This document shows, in pieces, positions 52,227 to 62,100 of a DNA stretch of 64,000 nucleotides. The position numbers and the translations under genes are program-made. Each line of letters starts with the position of its first letter. Position 1 is the first letter of the stretch. A model generated the notes under the pieces. That model did not search any database. It had not been told where the DNA came from and worked only from the letters and a program-made list of their open reading frames with translations. This DNA is from Chinchilla lanigera (Eukaryota > Chordata > Mammalia > Rodentia > Chinchillidae), in NCBI RefSeq assembly GCF_000276665.1, contig NW_004955437.1:3177481-3241480 (forward strand). Direction: 5' to 3'.

Positions 52227-52877
52227 CAAGGGGTGATCAAAATATATGCTGAATGATTAAATTTTTAAAAATTACTACAGTAAAAGACACATTGCCATTA
52301 ATCCGCTCCAAAGTACTCCCCCTCACTTCAAACACACCCATCTCTCTTAGCACTTTCTTTTTTTTTTGGTTTTTTTCCGGTACCGGGAATCAAACTCACA
52401 ACCTCGCGCTTGCCAGGCAGGCGCTGTGCCACTGAGCTTAATCCCCAGCCCCTCTCTTAGCGCTTTCTGAAGCAGTGCTGGAAGTCCTTTTGTGTCTGCC
52501 TGAGCTATGACCAAAAATACGTTGAATGCTGCTGCTGATTGCCTTCCCACAGAAACACAGGCTGATAAAAACATCACAGTGTGTCCTCATCCACCTTATC
52601 CCCTGGATCTGGTGCTGAATGACTTCCGGCTCTTCCCCAAAGTCAAAATGACCATGAAAGGTAAATGTTTTGAATCAGTTCAGGACATCAAGGCAGCTAA
52701 AACAATACAACTAAGAAGGACTTCCAGAACTGCTGACCAAAGTGGCAAGAACAATAGGATACATGTATTCAAAGAGGGGGGGAGTATTTTGAGGGTAATT
52801 GATGGCAGTGTGTCTTTTACTGTAATAATAAATCTTTTTAAATTTAAACATTCTCTGTGGCTTTCAGTCACAGTTCG
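52227..52877 (+). mobile_element. Fold-back mariner derivative with long inverted arms
   Basis: Flanked by TA at 52225-52226 and 52878-52879; the L1 sequence continues across, so the TA is the target duplication. The two ends are inverted copies of about 160 bases each (52227-52494 without the ID, and 52714-52877), sharing ACAGTAAAAGACACA and CTGGAAGTCCTT. Between them an open frame (52507 on) reads the mariner transposase C-terminal part: HPPYPLDLVLNDFRLFPK, then KCFESVQDIKAA, keeping the last catalytic Asp (in NDF). The arms themselves encode the transposase C-terminus (KDFQ). Thus the 5' end of a mariner has been replaced by an inverted copy of its 3' end. Non-autonomous. Confidence 0.85.
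52359..52452 (-). mobile_element. ID SINE inside the mariner derivative
   Basis: T-rich head, CCGGTACCGGGAATCAAACT and CTGAGCTTAATCCCCAGCCC. Target duplication TCTCTTAGCACTTTCT at 52343-52358 and TCTCTTAGCGCTTTCT at 52453-52468. Confidence 0.93.
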
Positions 52878-53151
52878 TATAATGAGTATGGTTGGCTTTG
52901 TAAGAAACTGTCTTCCAAAGTGCCTGTCCTATTTTTGCATTCCCACCAGCAGTGACTAAGACTTCCTGTCACTCAACATCCTTGTCATGCTTTGATGTCA
53001 GTGTTCTGGATTTTCCCCATTCTAATAGTTGTATAGTAGTATTTCGTTGACATTTTAATTTGCAGCTTTCTTATGACACAATGTTGTGTCATTTTTTGTG
53101 CTTATTTGCCATCTCTATATCTTCTTTGGTAAACTGTCTCTTTAGATCTTT

Positions 53152-53330
53152 TTCTGAGACAGGGTCTCAATACGTAGCTCAGGCTGGCTTTGAACTCAAC
53201 ATATATATAGATCAAAAAAAAAAAGAATCAAGGAACTGCAACATGAGAGCTGAAAAAATATATATATATATATATATATAGATCAAGGTAGTCTTGAACT
53301 CATGGCAATCCTCTTGCCTCAGCCTCCCTT
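53152..53330 (-). mobile_element. B1 SINE split by a short A-rich insert
   Basis: First half to about 53200 (GAGACAGGGTCTCAATACGT, GCTCAGGCTGGCTTTGAACT), second half from about 53282 (TCTTGAACTCATGGCAATCC, TTGCCTCAGCCTCCC). Between them about 70 bases beginning with an A-run and ending in a (TA)n tract, with TATATAGATCAA on both sides. Confidence 0.8.
53258..53281. repeat. (TA)n microsatellite
   Basis: About 12 TA units, part of the insert that splits the B1. Confidence 0.95.
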
Positions 53331-53663
53331 CCCCATATTTTAATTGGATCATTACATCCTGTACATATCTCTTTGTCAACCTTAACAAACTCTTGAATTT
53401 TGTACTTGTATTTTGATTTTTGGTAACTTGATAAGTAATGTCATGATTATTCTTTCCTGTTCTTTAATTACTGAGAGTCAAACATTTTAAAAAATTATTT
53501 ATTTATTGTGGGGGAGGGTTTGTGTGTGTGTTTTACTTATGTGAAATCATATTATACCATTTGTCCGGTAGGAATTTGATGTTGTTTTTGGAACTTTATA
53601 TGTGTCTGTGTTTCTGATATATTTTATTGCTTTCCTGGTTTTTTAAAAATTTATTTATTTATT

Positions 53664-53815
53664 TATTTGTCTTTTTGAGACAGGGTCTCGCTATGCAGTT
53701 CAGGCAGGCCTTGAGCTCACTTTGTAGCCCAGGCTGGTCTCAAACTCGCAAGGATCCTCCTGCTTTAGCCTCCCAAGTGCTGGGATTACAGGTGTGTGCC
53801 ACCACACCCAGCTTT
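53664..53815 (-). mobile_element. B1 SINE
   Basis: TTTTTGAGACAGGGTCTCGC, GTAGCCCAGGCTGGTCTCAA and GCTGGGATTACAGGTGTGTG. Confidence 0.92.
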
Positions 53816-53879
53816 TCCTGTTTTTTTTTTTTTAACCTGCTCTTCACTTGATTTTTTTTTTAACATGCTCTTCACTTTT

Positions 53880-56095
53880 CTTTTGCTCCAAAACTCCAAA
53901 ATTTCTCTTCCTAATTAAGATCCAGTTATTGTTCCATTTTGATGAACTGATGAAATAAAAATTGAACCTTTTTATCTCAGGCAGTGCTTTTAAATTAACA
54001 TATAGCTATGACAACCCTGTCCCTTCTCAGGCTGATGGGATGTTTCATTTTCAGACAGCTCTCCCCAAGCCCGTGGTGACCCCAAGCTGAACTGCAGAAA
54101 CAATTCAGATTGACCTTCATCCTGTCTGTGCTAACTTGCTTCTTGGTGCAAAGCTTACCCCTAGGATGATCCTTCCAAAATGCCTCGATTCTGGACTTTC
54201 CATTCACTGAAGGTGGGTTGGAAACCCAGGCATGATTTCCATGTTGGATGTTTACAAACTGAGGTGTTAAAATTCACTTGAATATATGGCTGAAAATTAG
54301 ATTTTGAAGCTATTTGTTTTAGTTTAAATGAATTCCATTCTGTAATAATGGGGGTCTGTATTTTCATTGCGCTTTTGGAGTTGGGAATAATCCACTTTGC
54401 CTAATTACTCCCTTTTCTGTGACTAATTCACATCTATAAAGTTGCAGTAGCCAAATGGGAACCATACTAGGAGTATGATTTGGGCTTTTAAAATCAGTGT
54501 GCTTTCTGCAAAGGGATGTTTAGCTGATGTTTTACATTTGTGTTCTGCTAATGCAAGTTTCTGTTTTTAATTTCCTGTTTTCTCTTCAGCGTTTAGAAAC
54601 CCACAGAACGAAGCTTACTTCGCTCGGGGGTTTTGTGTGTGTGTGTGCGTTGAAGTCTTTTTCTATAATAACAAATACCGAATCATTTTACTGCAGCTCT
54701 CCCGGATCTGGTTCTGATTTGTTCCCTGCTTGTCCCCGTCAGCCTGCATCCTCCCAGTGTAGTGCTTCTTTGCCATCTATGAGAAGTCTTGCATGTTTGC
54801 AAATAAGGAATTTTCTGAGTAAAAATTCTCACAATTTCTTTTTCTAGTCAAAGCTGACCGTTCTTCTCTTTCCAAGCAAATGTGTGTGTTTGTTTGTTTG
54901 TTTCTTTGTGTGTTTGTTGGCTTTAAACGCAGTTGTCCTCGAGGCTGCTGAGGCAGAGTACAGAAAGCCTTGTTCTGGGTCCAGGGAGTGCTGGCAGAGG
55001 GCGAGGAATAGTGAACAGGTGTCTGTGGTCACCACAGCCGCACTTGGGTGTGCACCAGGTTAGACCTCAGCTGTGTGACAAAGCTGAAAACACAAATACC
55101 GTGGCTGTGCTTTCGTTTCCTGTCTTTCACATCCCTTATTTTTCTGCATTGAGGAAATAGTTTAAATGCATCTTGTTTTGTGGACAGATTCAAAGCATCA
55201 GAAAGTTTTTTCCTGTTACCTGTCCCCAATAATTACAAGTCATGATTTTATAGTAGGAAGCACATTGGTAAAATGTACATTAAAATATACATTGGTATAT
55301 TTTAAAGCCATGGGGTTGTTTGCTGCAGTACAGCCAACAATTGGTTAAGGTCATTTTTTAAAAAAAATACAACAAACAACTGGGCGCAAGGCTTATTCTG
55401 GGAAAGTCAGAATGGGGTCCTTTTTGGCCCAGCCTTTTGTCATCGCTCTTACCGCTTTTCGCCCTTCCCTAGCCTGGCCCTCCCCCATACCCAGCTCAGG
55501 TCATTGTGGAACTGGTAAACCGTATCCCTGCTAAGGAGGAGACAGAAGAGCTGTCCTCTGGCCACCTTCTCAGGAGCCCAGAATTTATGAATCTGAAAAG
55601 ACTGAGGCAGACAGGAGCTGCTTGGATGCACGCGCTGAGGCCTATCTGGCTCTGCCCTTGTCACTGCTGATAGTTGCCAGTAAACTCTCACTTAAAGAAG
55701 GTAAAGGGAAAGAGATGGCATTCAGGACCCTGGCATGTGCTTGGCCGCCGTAAAACGCCCTTACCCTTGTGGTCAGGCAGCCTTCGAGATCAGGAAAACT
55801 AGAGAGCAACTGGGCACTGTTTTAAAGTCCTATATTATGAAGCTTAAGAAGGAAAAGTGAGTCGGGCTATTTAGATCATGCTAAGAAGTGGAGATTTGTT
55901 TTCTTTGAACCTACGAGGGGTTATTTTGGGAAATGCGGCTACTGGCTCTTCCCTCCTTCCATTGTGGGCAGACCAAGAAAGACTGGGTTTAAGTTCTAGT
56001 GGGTGGGGTAGAAGCTAAACAACCTGTGTTCAAGTGTTTTTGAGTGCTGACAGTGTGTCAGTCACAATGGATTAGCAGAAGGAAGAAGCGAGCCA
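53880..56095. other. Intronic stretch without a gene
   Basis: About 2.2 kb with no SINE in it. Contains short TG and (TGTT)n runs at 54635-54650 and 54880-54910. No open frame looks real. Its freedom from young repeats is notable against the neighbouring sequence. Confidence 0.45.
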
Positions 56096-56097
56096 GA

Positions 56098-56290
56098 TTC
56101 TGAGATGTCCAGACACTGGAGCGGACGGCCTGCCTTTGAATCCTGGCTTCAGCACTTGGTAGCTTTGGGACCTGGCCTCATCTGTGAAAGGGGATAGTAT
56201 ATCTGCCTCCTCATGCAGTTATTTTTAAGATTAAAAGAGTTGAGCAGGGGCTGGCACACACCAGGGAGTGCGTATGTGATAGACGTTAGC
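56098..56290 (+). mobile_element. MIR SINE
   Basis: GCCTGCCTTTGAATCCTGGC, TTCAGCACTTGGTAGCTTTG and TCATCTGTGAAAGGGGATAG. Confidence 0.72.
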
Positions 56291-56504
56291 ATGAGCCATG
56301 GAAAGGCTCATAGGGCCATTGAGCCAGTGCTTCACTTTACAGATAAGGGAGCAGACATAAGAGGTGGAGTCAAGATGAGAAGCCAGTTCTGCAGACCCCT
56401 AGTCTGGGGCTGTGGCCACCATTCCTGGCTGCAGTTTAGAAATACACAGACTTCCAAAGCATTTCCCTTTAGGGTGCTCTACCATTTCCTTCTCTTCAGA
56501 GCCA

Positions 56505-56700
56505 GTATTTCCAGAGTACTTCCTGTATGGCAGCACCAGTGGGACTTGATCTAATCCTTACAGCAACCTGGGAAGCAGGTGCCACTCGTACACCTATCTC
56601 TACCGTCAGAGGCTCAGAGCTGCTCTTATGCTTGCCCAAAACTGCACAGCTCCTAAGAGATAAAGCCTGGATCGGAAGAAGGCTGTCTGACGTGAGAGCA
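56505..56700 (-). mobile_element. MIR SINE
   Basis: Reverse MIR: CTTGATCTAATCCTTACAGC, TTGCCCAAAACTGCACAGCT and AAGCCTGGATCGG. Confidence 0.65.
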
Positions 56701-56796
56701 CACAGGTTAAAAGTACCCCTGCTGCAGGAGCCGCAGGGCCCAGTTGTAAGGGCTTGAGGCCATGTTGCAATCCCTTTTTTTGTTGTTGTTGTTGTT

Positions 56797-56875
56797 GTTT
56801 TCAGTACTGGGATTTGAACCAAGGGCCCCACTCATGCTGGACAAGCACTCTACCACTGAGCTATACCCTAGGCCT
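56797..56875 (-). mobile_element. ID-like SINE
   Basis: TTCAGTACTGGGATTTGAAC and CTCTACCACTGAGCTATACC after a (TTG)n head. Confidence 0.75.
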
Positions 56876-56884
56876 CTTTATTTT

Positions 56885-56975
56885 TAAATAACACAGGGTC
56901 TCACTAAGTTGCCCAGGCTGGCCTCAAAAACTCGTGATCTTTCTGCCTTAGTCTCCCAAGTATACAGTGCCTTTG
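56885..56975 (-). mobile_element. B1-like SINE fragment
   Basis: ACACAGGGTCTCACTAAGTT, GCCCAGGCTGGCCTCAAAAA and TGCCTTAGTCTCCCAAG. Confidence 0.72.
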
Positions 56976-57107
56976 AGCCTACAGCCTGCTTTGTGTGTAG
57001 ACTAAAGTGTCTCCTACATGTCCTTATTTCTGACACAATGTGGTTGCACTGAGACAGTTTACAAAAGAATCTCTGTCCCTGAGTTTAAAGAGAATGAAAT
57101 GTGAGGG

Positions 57108-57200
57108 CCGGACCAGGGATTTAGCTCAGTGGCATAAGTGATTGCCTGGCAAGCCTGAGGTCATGAGTTTGATTCCCAGTATAAAAAAAAAAAAAAAAAG
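57108..57200 (+). mobile_element. ID SINE
   Basis: CCGGACCAGGGATTTAGCTC, TGAGTTTGATTCCCAGTAT and a poly-A tail; ATGTGAGGGCC flanks both sides. Confidence 0.9.
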
Positions 57201-57532
57201 AAAAGAAAGACAGACAGACATGTGAGGGCCATAGAGTAGACTCTAAGAAGTCAGGGCCAGAGCTTTTGTGAAATAAGAACCACTGAGGATTATCAGGGCT
57301 CTTAGCAAGGTGAAGGCCACTTTCAAAATCCTAAAGGACCAAAGAAGTTGGGTTAAGTTTCAGAATTCCCACCTTGACCAGTAGCTGTTTACCTTTTATC
57401 CTGTAAGATTCTGATGACAGCCTTGGACTCCCTGTTGTCTGAAAAATTCAGAGACTCACATACCAGAAAGGTATTTTTAGGTGCTTTTGGGACTTCCAGC
57501 TTCAAAAAACCTCTGTACTTGGCAGCATAGTG

Positions 57533-57725
57533 GAGAATTTGAGAGCACACTCTAGGTCGGATGGCCTGGGTACAAAGCCAACCCCCACACTCACTGGCTT
57601 TGCAGCCTTGAGCAACTTACCTGAGCTTAGAAGAGCTTAACTGTAAAGTAGGAGAAATACCGTAATGACATTGAAGAATAAAGTTGTTGCTTATACATGG
57701 TTAGTGCTTCAATAGTGTTCATTAT
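57533..57725 (+). mobile_element. MIR SINE
   Basis: GGATGGCCTGGGTACAAAGC, TTGAGCAACTTACCTGAGC and ATGGTTAGTGCTTCAATAGT. Confidence 0.65.
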
Positions 57726-58359
57726 CGGCAGTAATAATATGACTCCTTGGAGCTTAGCTCATTCAGTATTCATGGACAGAATGAAAGAATAATTCCAGTT
57801 GAGATGCCAAGTCTGGGATAGAACGTCCCAACCAGGGTGTCACAAATGGGCTGTAGTTATGCCAAAGTATCGATCTGCTCAACTCTTGAGGCTGCCAAGG
57901 CCCCAGCTGGTTGCTTCTGGCTTCAAGCAGCAGCAACTGCCACATAACACAGATACTCTTCTCTCTGCATGCCCTGACGTGAAAACGGACTATCAGCTGG
58001 TAGGTCACAAGGCTCAAGTAGGCAGCCCCAGTTTCCAGACCAGGAGAATTCTATGGATGGGTGGCAAAAAGAGTCTTAACAACTGAACCAAGACCAGAGG
58101 CTGTGGGCTTCCTGCAGGCTTCATGAGTGTGGGAGTTACAGCTAGGGTTAGGTCCATCCCATGGCAGATACATGAGGGTACGTGGACAGCCCAGGGCTGG
58201 AGGTGCTGGAGAAACAGCTGTGCGCCCGAAAGAGGACTGAAGCCCAAAGTCCTAAGTAGGCAGCAGACCTTAAACAGCTAGTGATAAGTACCAGAGCAGG
58301 TGAGTGCTGGAAAGAGGTACTGTCCAAAATTAGAATTTGTAACAGGACCCAGCCTTATC
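57726..58359. other. Intronic stretch, nothing recognised
   Basis: About 630 bases with open frames on both strands that resemble nothing I know. Possibly an old repeat. Confidence 0.35.
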
Positions 58360-58740
58360 TGCAAGGTGGACTTAAAAGGTGATAGGAACCGATTGAAGGA
58401 TTTTAATTAGGGAAGTAGGGTATGTTTATACTTTTTTTTTTTTTTTTTGTGGTGCTGGGGGTGGAACCTGAGGACTCCTGCATACTAGGTAAACGCTCTA
58501 CCACCGAGGTACACTCCCAGCTGTGTACCTTTTTTTTTTTTTTTAAAAAGATAACCCTGATACCTTGTAGAAAATGTATTGGAAATAGGCAAGAGTTTAT
58601 CCAAGGACATAGAGGCTCTGGCTGTTGTGATGTGAGAGATGATACTTGCCTAAAATAGGTAGCTGGAATTTCGAAGGAAAAGAAAGATTCAAGGAGGATC
58701 CCACTGCATCTGGATGGGAGGAGGAACCATCTCTGGGTGG
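58360..58740 (-). mobile_element. L2-like LINE fragment, interrupted by an ID-like SINE
   Basis: GAAGGATTTTAATTAGGGAA on the left and AAGATAACCCTGATACCTTG, then GATGTGAGAGATGATACTTG on the right fit antisense L2 in order. The match is weaker than at 45820. Confidence 0.5.
58433..58525 (-). mobile_element. ID-like SINE, old
   Basis: Poly-T, GGTGCTGGGGGTGGAACCTG and GCTCTACCACCGAGGTACAC. Confidence 0.72.
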
Positions 58741-59020
58741 GGATAAATTTAGTGATTAGCATCAGTGTGGATCTTAGGGGGAAATTTGATTTGCTTCACG
58801 ACCAATTCAGTTTGTAACCAGAATCATGGAAAGAATTAAGTTCGTAAACAGAGGTGCCACTGTATTTGTCTCTCTGTCCTGGCTACCTTCATTAACTCCT
58901 TGCACCAGGAGGAAGCTATGCAAGTCTTTATGTGACACTGGCCATTTTCTCAGATTTGTGACCCACAAGGAAATCTCTGACCTCGGCTGTGGCTCTCGGT
59001 GCTGGCCAGAAGCCAACTTC

Positions 59021-59077
59021 ATGTCTGAGCGCAGGAGCAGCCGTTTGCCATGGAGAGCTTGGGGCTGCAGACAGTGA
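59021..59077 (+). other. ZNF76: Upstream ORF overlapping the ZNF76 start codon
   Basis: ATG at 59021 opens an 18-codon frame that stops at TGA 59075-59077, so it overlaps the ZNF76 start at 59050 in another frame. Its start context is weak (T at -3, T at +4) while the main ATG has GCCATGG, so leaky scanning is expected if both are in the mRNA. Confidence 0.5.
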
Positions 59078-59122
59078 CCCTCAGCGACGGGACGACAGCC
59101 TACATCCAGCAAGCTGTCAAAG
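59050..59122 (+). CDS. ZNF76: ZNF76 first coding exon: activation repeat 1
   Basis: 73 coding nt ending AAAG before GTGAGT, phase 1. Encodes the start and the first repeat, TLSDGTTAYIQQAVK. The 5' UTR part of this exon probably begins after TTTTCTCAG at 58953. Confidence 0.95.
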
Positions 59123-62100
59123 GTGAGTATTTCTAGGGACCTCAGAATCCTCTCCCTCAGCCTCTGGAAAGGAGAAGCCCTCTTTAAGAGTCTCACCACC
59201 CTGCCCTCCCACCCGCTCACCTCTGCCCACCACCACAACTGGCTCTACATGAAGCTCTTACTTGGTGCTTGATGAAGAGGAACTCTTTAAATTATCATCT
59301 ACCTAGGCAAGCTAGCTAACCAGACTACCCCAGCTGCAACAGCCAACACCTCTCAAAAGCAGAAATTCTTGCCGGGCATGGTGGCGCACGCCTGTAATCC
59401 CAGCACTCGGGAGGCTGAGGCAGGAGGATTGTTGCAAGTTCGAGACCAGCCTGGGCTACAAAGTGAGCTCAAGGCCAGCCTGAACTGCATAGCAAGACCC
59501 TGTCTCAAAAAAGACCAAGAAAAAAACAACAACAACAAAAAAGCAGAAATTCTTCTATGTAGTAGTAGTTTATAAATATTTCTGAAATGGACAAAGCAGT
59601 GGTTATGATTTCCTGCTTTTCAGGTATTTCCTGTTCAGTTTCTTCGGAGCTTTCTAGAGGCAATTCATCTTTTTGGGTTTTGTTTATTTGTTTTTGGAGA
59701 CAGGGTTGCTCCATGTAGTCTAGGCTGGCCTTGAACTCACTGTATAGCCCAGGCTGGCCTTGAACTTGAGTCAATCCTTCTGCCTCAGACTCCTGAGTGC
59801 TAGGATGATAACTGTGCACCACTATGCCCAGCTCATTCATCATTTTAATTCAAGCGAGTTCAAGCACCTGAACTATTTCCTGAGCACCTACCACGTGCCA
59901 GATGCTCTTCTGTTTTCAGGGTGTGTGCTATCATAGTTTCTGATGCTAGTGAGTGCCAGAAATAAAAATTTAACACACAGTTAAACTCATATCACAGATA
60001 AACAGCACATACTTCTGCAGTACACATGTAGGTCAAATTTTGGACTGGATATATATGTGTATACATATAGAGAGAGAGAGGGAGAGGGAGAGAGGTAGGT
60101 AGGTAGATAGAGGTATATCTATATGATGATATACTAAAAAACACTAAAATAATAGAACTAAGTATGGGTTGGGTATCCCCTATCCAAAGTGCTTGGGACC
60201 AGACATTTCAAATTTTGGGGAATTTTAGATTTGAGAGTATTTGTATAGACACTAGTCACTGAATATTCTTAACTTGAAATCCATTCAAATTTGGGAGAGT
60301 TTCAGATTTTGGATTTGCATATTAGGGATATCAGCCTATACTCAGAATAACTTGTCTGAAATTCAGACTCACCTGGGAATCATGTATTTTATGCGACAAC
60401 CCTGAGCCCACTGTCAGCTAGCTTTCCATCAAGGTAACTGAGCCGAGGAGAGGACTCTGTTTAGGGCGGGGCCTGCAGGCAGGGGCCCTCCCGCTCCTTG
60501 CCAGCATTCTCAGGTCCGCCAGGTGGTATTTGTGTCTTCTTGGTTAGCACTGGGTAGAGACTGTTATTCTTGTTCTGTGCTTGACCTTTTCTGGATTCCG
60601 TGAACTCACTGTTCTTGCAACCACATTGTCACTGTCATTTTCTCTTGCCCCTCCCTTCATTTCAACACAGTGCCAGAGTAAATTTCCATTCCTAGGCTTA
60701 CAGATAAGTTGTTTATTGATTTTACTTAAATTGTCTGTCTCCTGGTGGCAGCTAAAGATGCCCTTAACGTCACCAGTAAGCTCTTTGCGTATGACATTGG
60801 GGGGATAGCTTCTTGTCAAGAGCTGTCTGTGACGTGTGTGCTCTTGCTGGCTTATTCTCTTGAGAATGGACTCTCTACAAGACTCTGGAAGCCTGAAACC
60901 CTCTGACTTTGTGTCACGGGCCTTCTCCCTGTGGTACGGTCTCAGTGGGATGGAAGAATTTGGGTCTCTAGGTGTGGCTGTGTGTGTTCCTTGGACCCAG
61001 TTAATTCCTGAACTCTGTCTCCCACTGAGAATTAATGGTTGAAATGAATGAGTAAAAAGCAAGTGGCACATCTGACCTAAGAAACTCTTCTATCTTCCTT
61101 TCTTATGTTTGAGTCTCTCTGCTTCCCCCACCTCCTGTGTCTCTTTCTCGCATCCCTCCACCAGGCGCTGTTGTGCCTCCTGTGTAGTGTTGCAGGGTGT
61201 TTGCATACACATGCGTGCGCACACACATACGTGCACACACACATTTCCCGCTGTCTGGGAAACTCCTTTAAAGCTTTTTTTGTTTTGTTTTGTGGTACTA
61301 GGGCTTGAACCTGGGGTCTTCACACAGCTATATTTTCAGCCCTTTTTTAATTTTTTGAGACACGATCTGCCTAAGTCACCACGTTGCCCAGGCTGGGCTC
61401 GAACTTGTGATCCTTCTGCCCCAGCCACTCAGAGTGCTGAAGCTTTTGACTGAGACGCTTTTGATGCTATCTGCGCCCTGCTTCCCTAGCAAGACAGCCT
61501 TAAGACTTACCTGTAGTTAGGGTGGTCATTCAAACCCAAAACTTTTGAGAGTGGAAGAGTATGCTGTTAATAAATGCACTGGGACTGCTCTGGACCAGTG
61601 GGACATAAAGGTCACCCCACTGCAAAGAGATGCAAGGCCTTTCTGGGCAGCAGCTGTCCTGACTTGCCTGGTTGGTGGAGGAAGTTGTATGTTAAAATCC
61701 TTCCTCCAGTACCCCTTCGCAGGATCTTGCTTCCTGCCTTGAAGCCATCCCCACTCTTCTGGGAGTGGCTCTGCTGATGCTCTCAGAAGCCTGGGCACCA
61801 ACACCCTTGCCTGGACACAGAGTGGAAATGCACATGGCCTCCTGAGGGGACAGAGGCGAGTGCTCCCCCGCAGCTGCTTCTTACCTGTACCCCACTGCAC
61901 CTGCCTTTAGCCGGGTTGGTTGTAGGAGTGTTACTGACACCCAGAAGACTCGGTCTGGGGACAAGTTTGGGGATTCCCCTGAAGGGGTGCTGTCAGCAGA
62001 GAACTGGGCCAGAAGCAGTCAGCATGTCCTTTTCCTTCCCCTAAAGCTCAAGTTCCTAAACCTGAAACTTGTTAAGAAAGAGACAAGCAAATCACACGTC

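Larger units (their letters stand above)
51560..53480 (-). mobile_element. Ancient L1 LINE (L1M/L1MB type), 3' region, host of nested insertions
   Basis: Antisense L1M in order: GCCCTAAAAATCCCCTGTGC, TTTTGCCTTCTCCAGAACG, TTGAAGGACAGCTTGGTTG, GGCTGCTATAAATG, GCGTGATTGCTGGGTCATA, then after an insert TTTGTAAGAAACTG, GCATTCCCACCAGCAGTGAC and CTTATTTGCCATCTCTATAT. Interrupted by a mariner (52227-52877) and a B1 (53152-53330). The left and right limits are approximate. Confidence 0.88.
41301..59049 (+). other. ZNF76: ZNF76 first intron (approximate) and 5' UTR part of the first coding exon
   Basis: Sequence between the CpG island and the first coding ATG. Besides the listed repeats, the stretches 42960-45800, 49000-50240, 53900-56090 and 57750-58350 look unique or too old to classify. 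An acceptor candidate TTTTCTCAG ends at 58953, giving an exon that would start at 58954. No other gene is recognised. Confidence 0.7.

Noticed and set aside
52507..52959. 150-codon frame as a host gene
   Set aside because: Its middle is a decayed mariner transposase segment and its end is L1 sequence; it is a repeat relic, not a gene.
57799..58086. 95-codon frame in ZNF76 intron 1
   Set aside because: Resembles no family I know, and an overlapping frame of similar length lies on the other strand. Probably chance or an old repeat.
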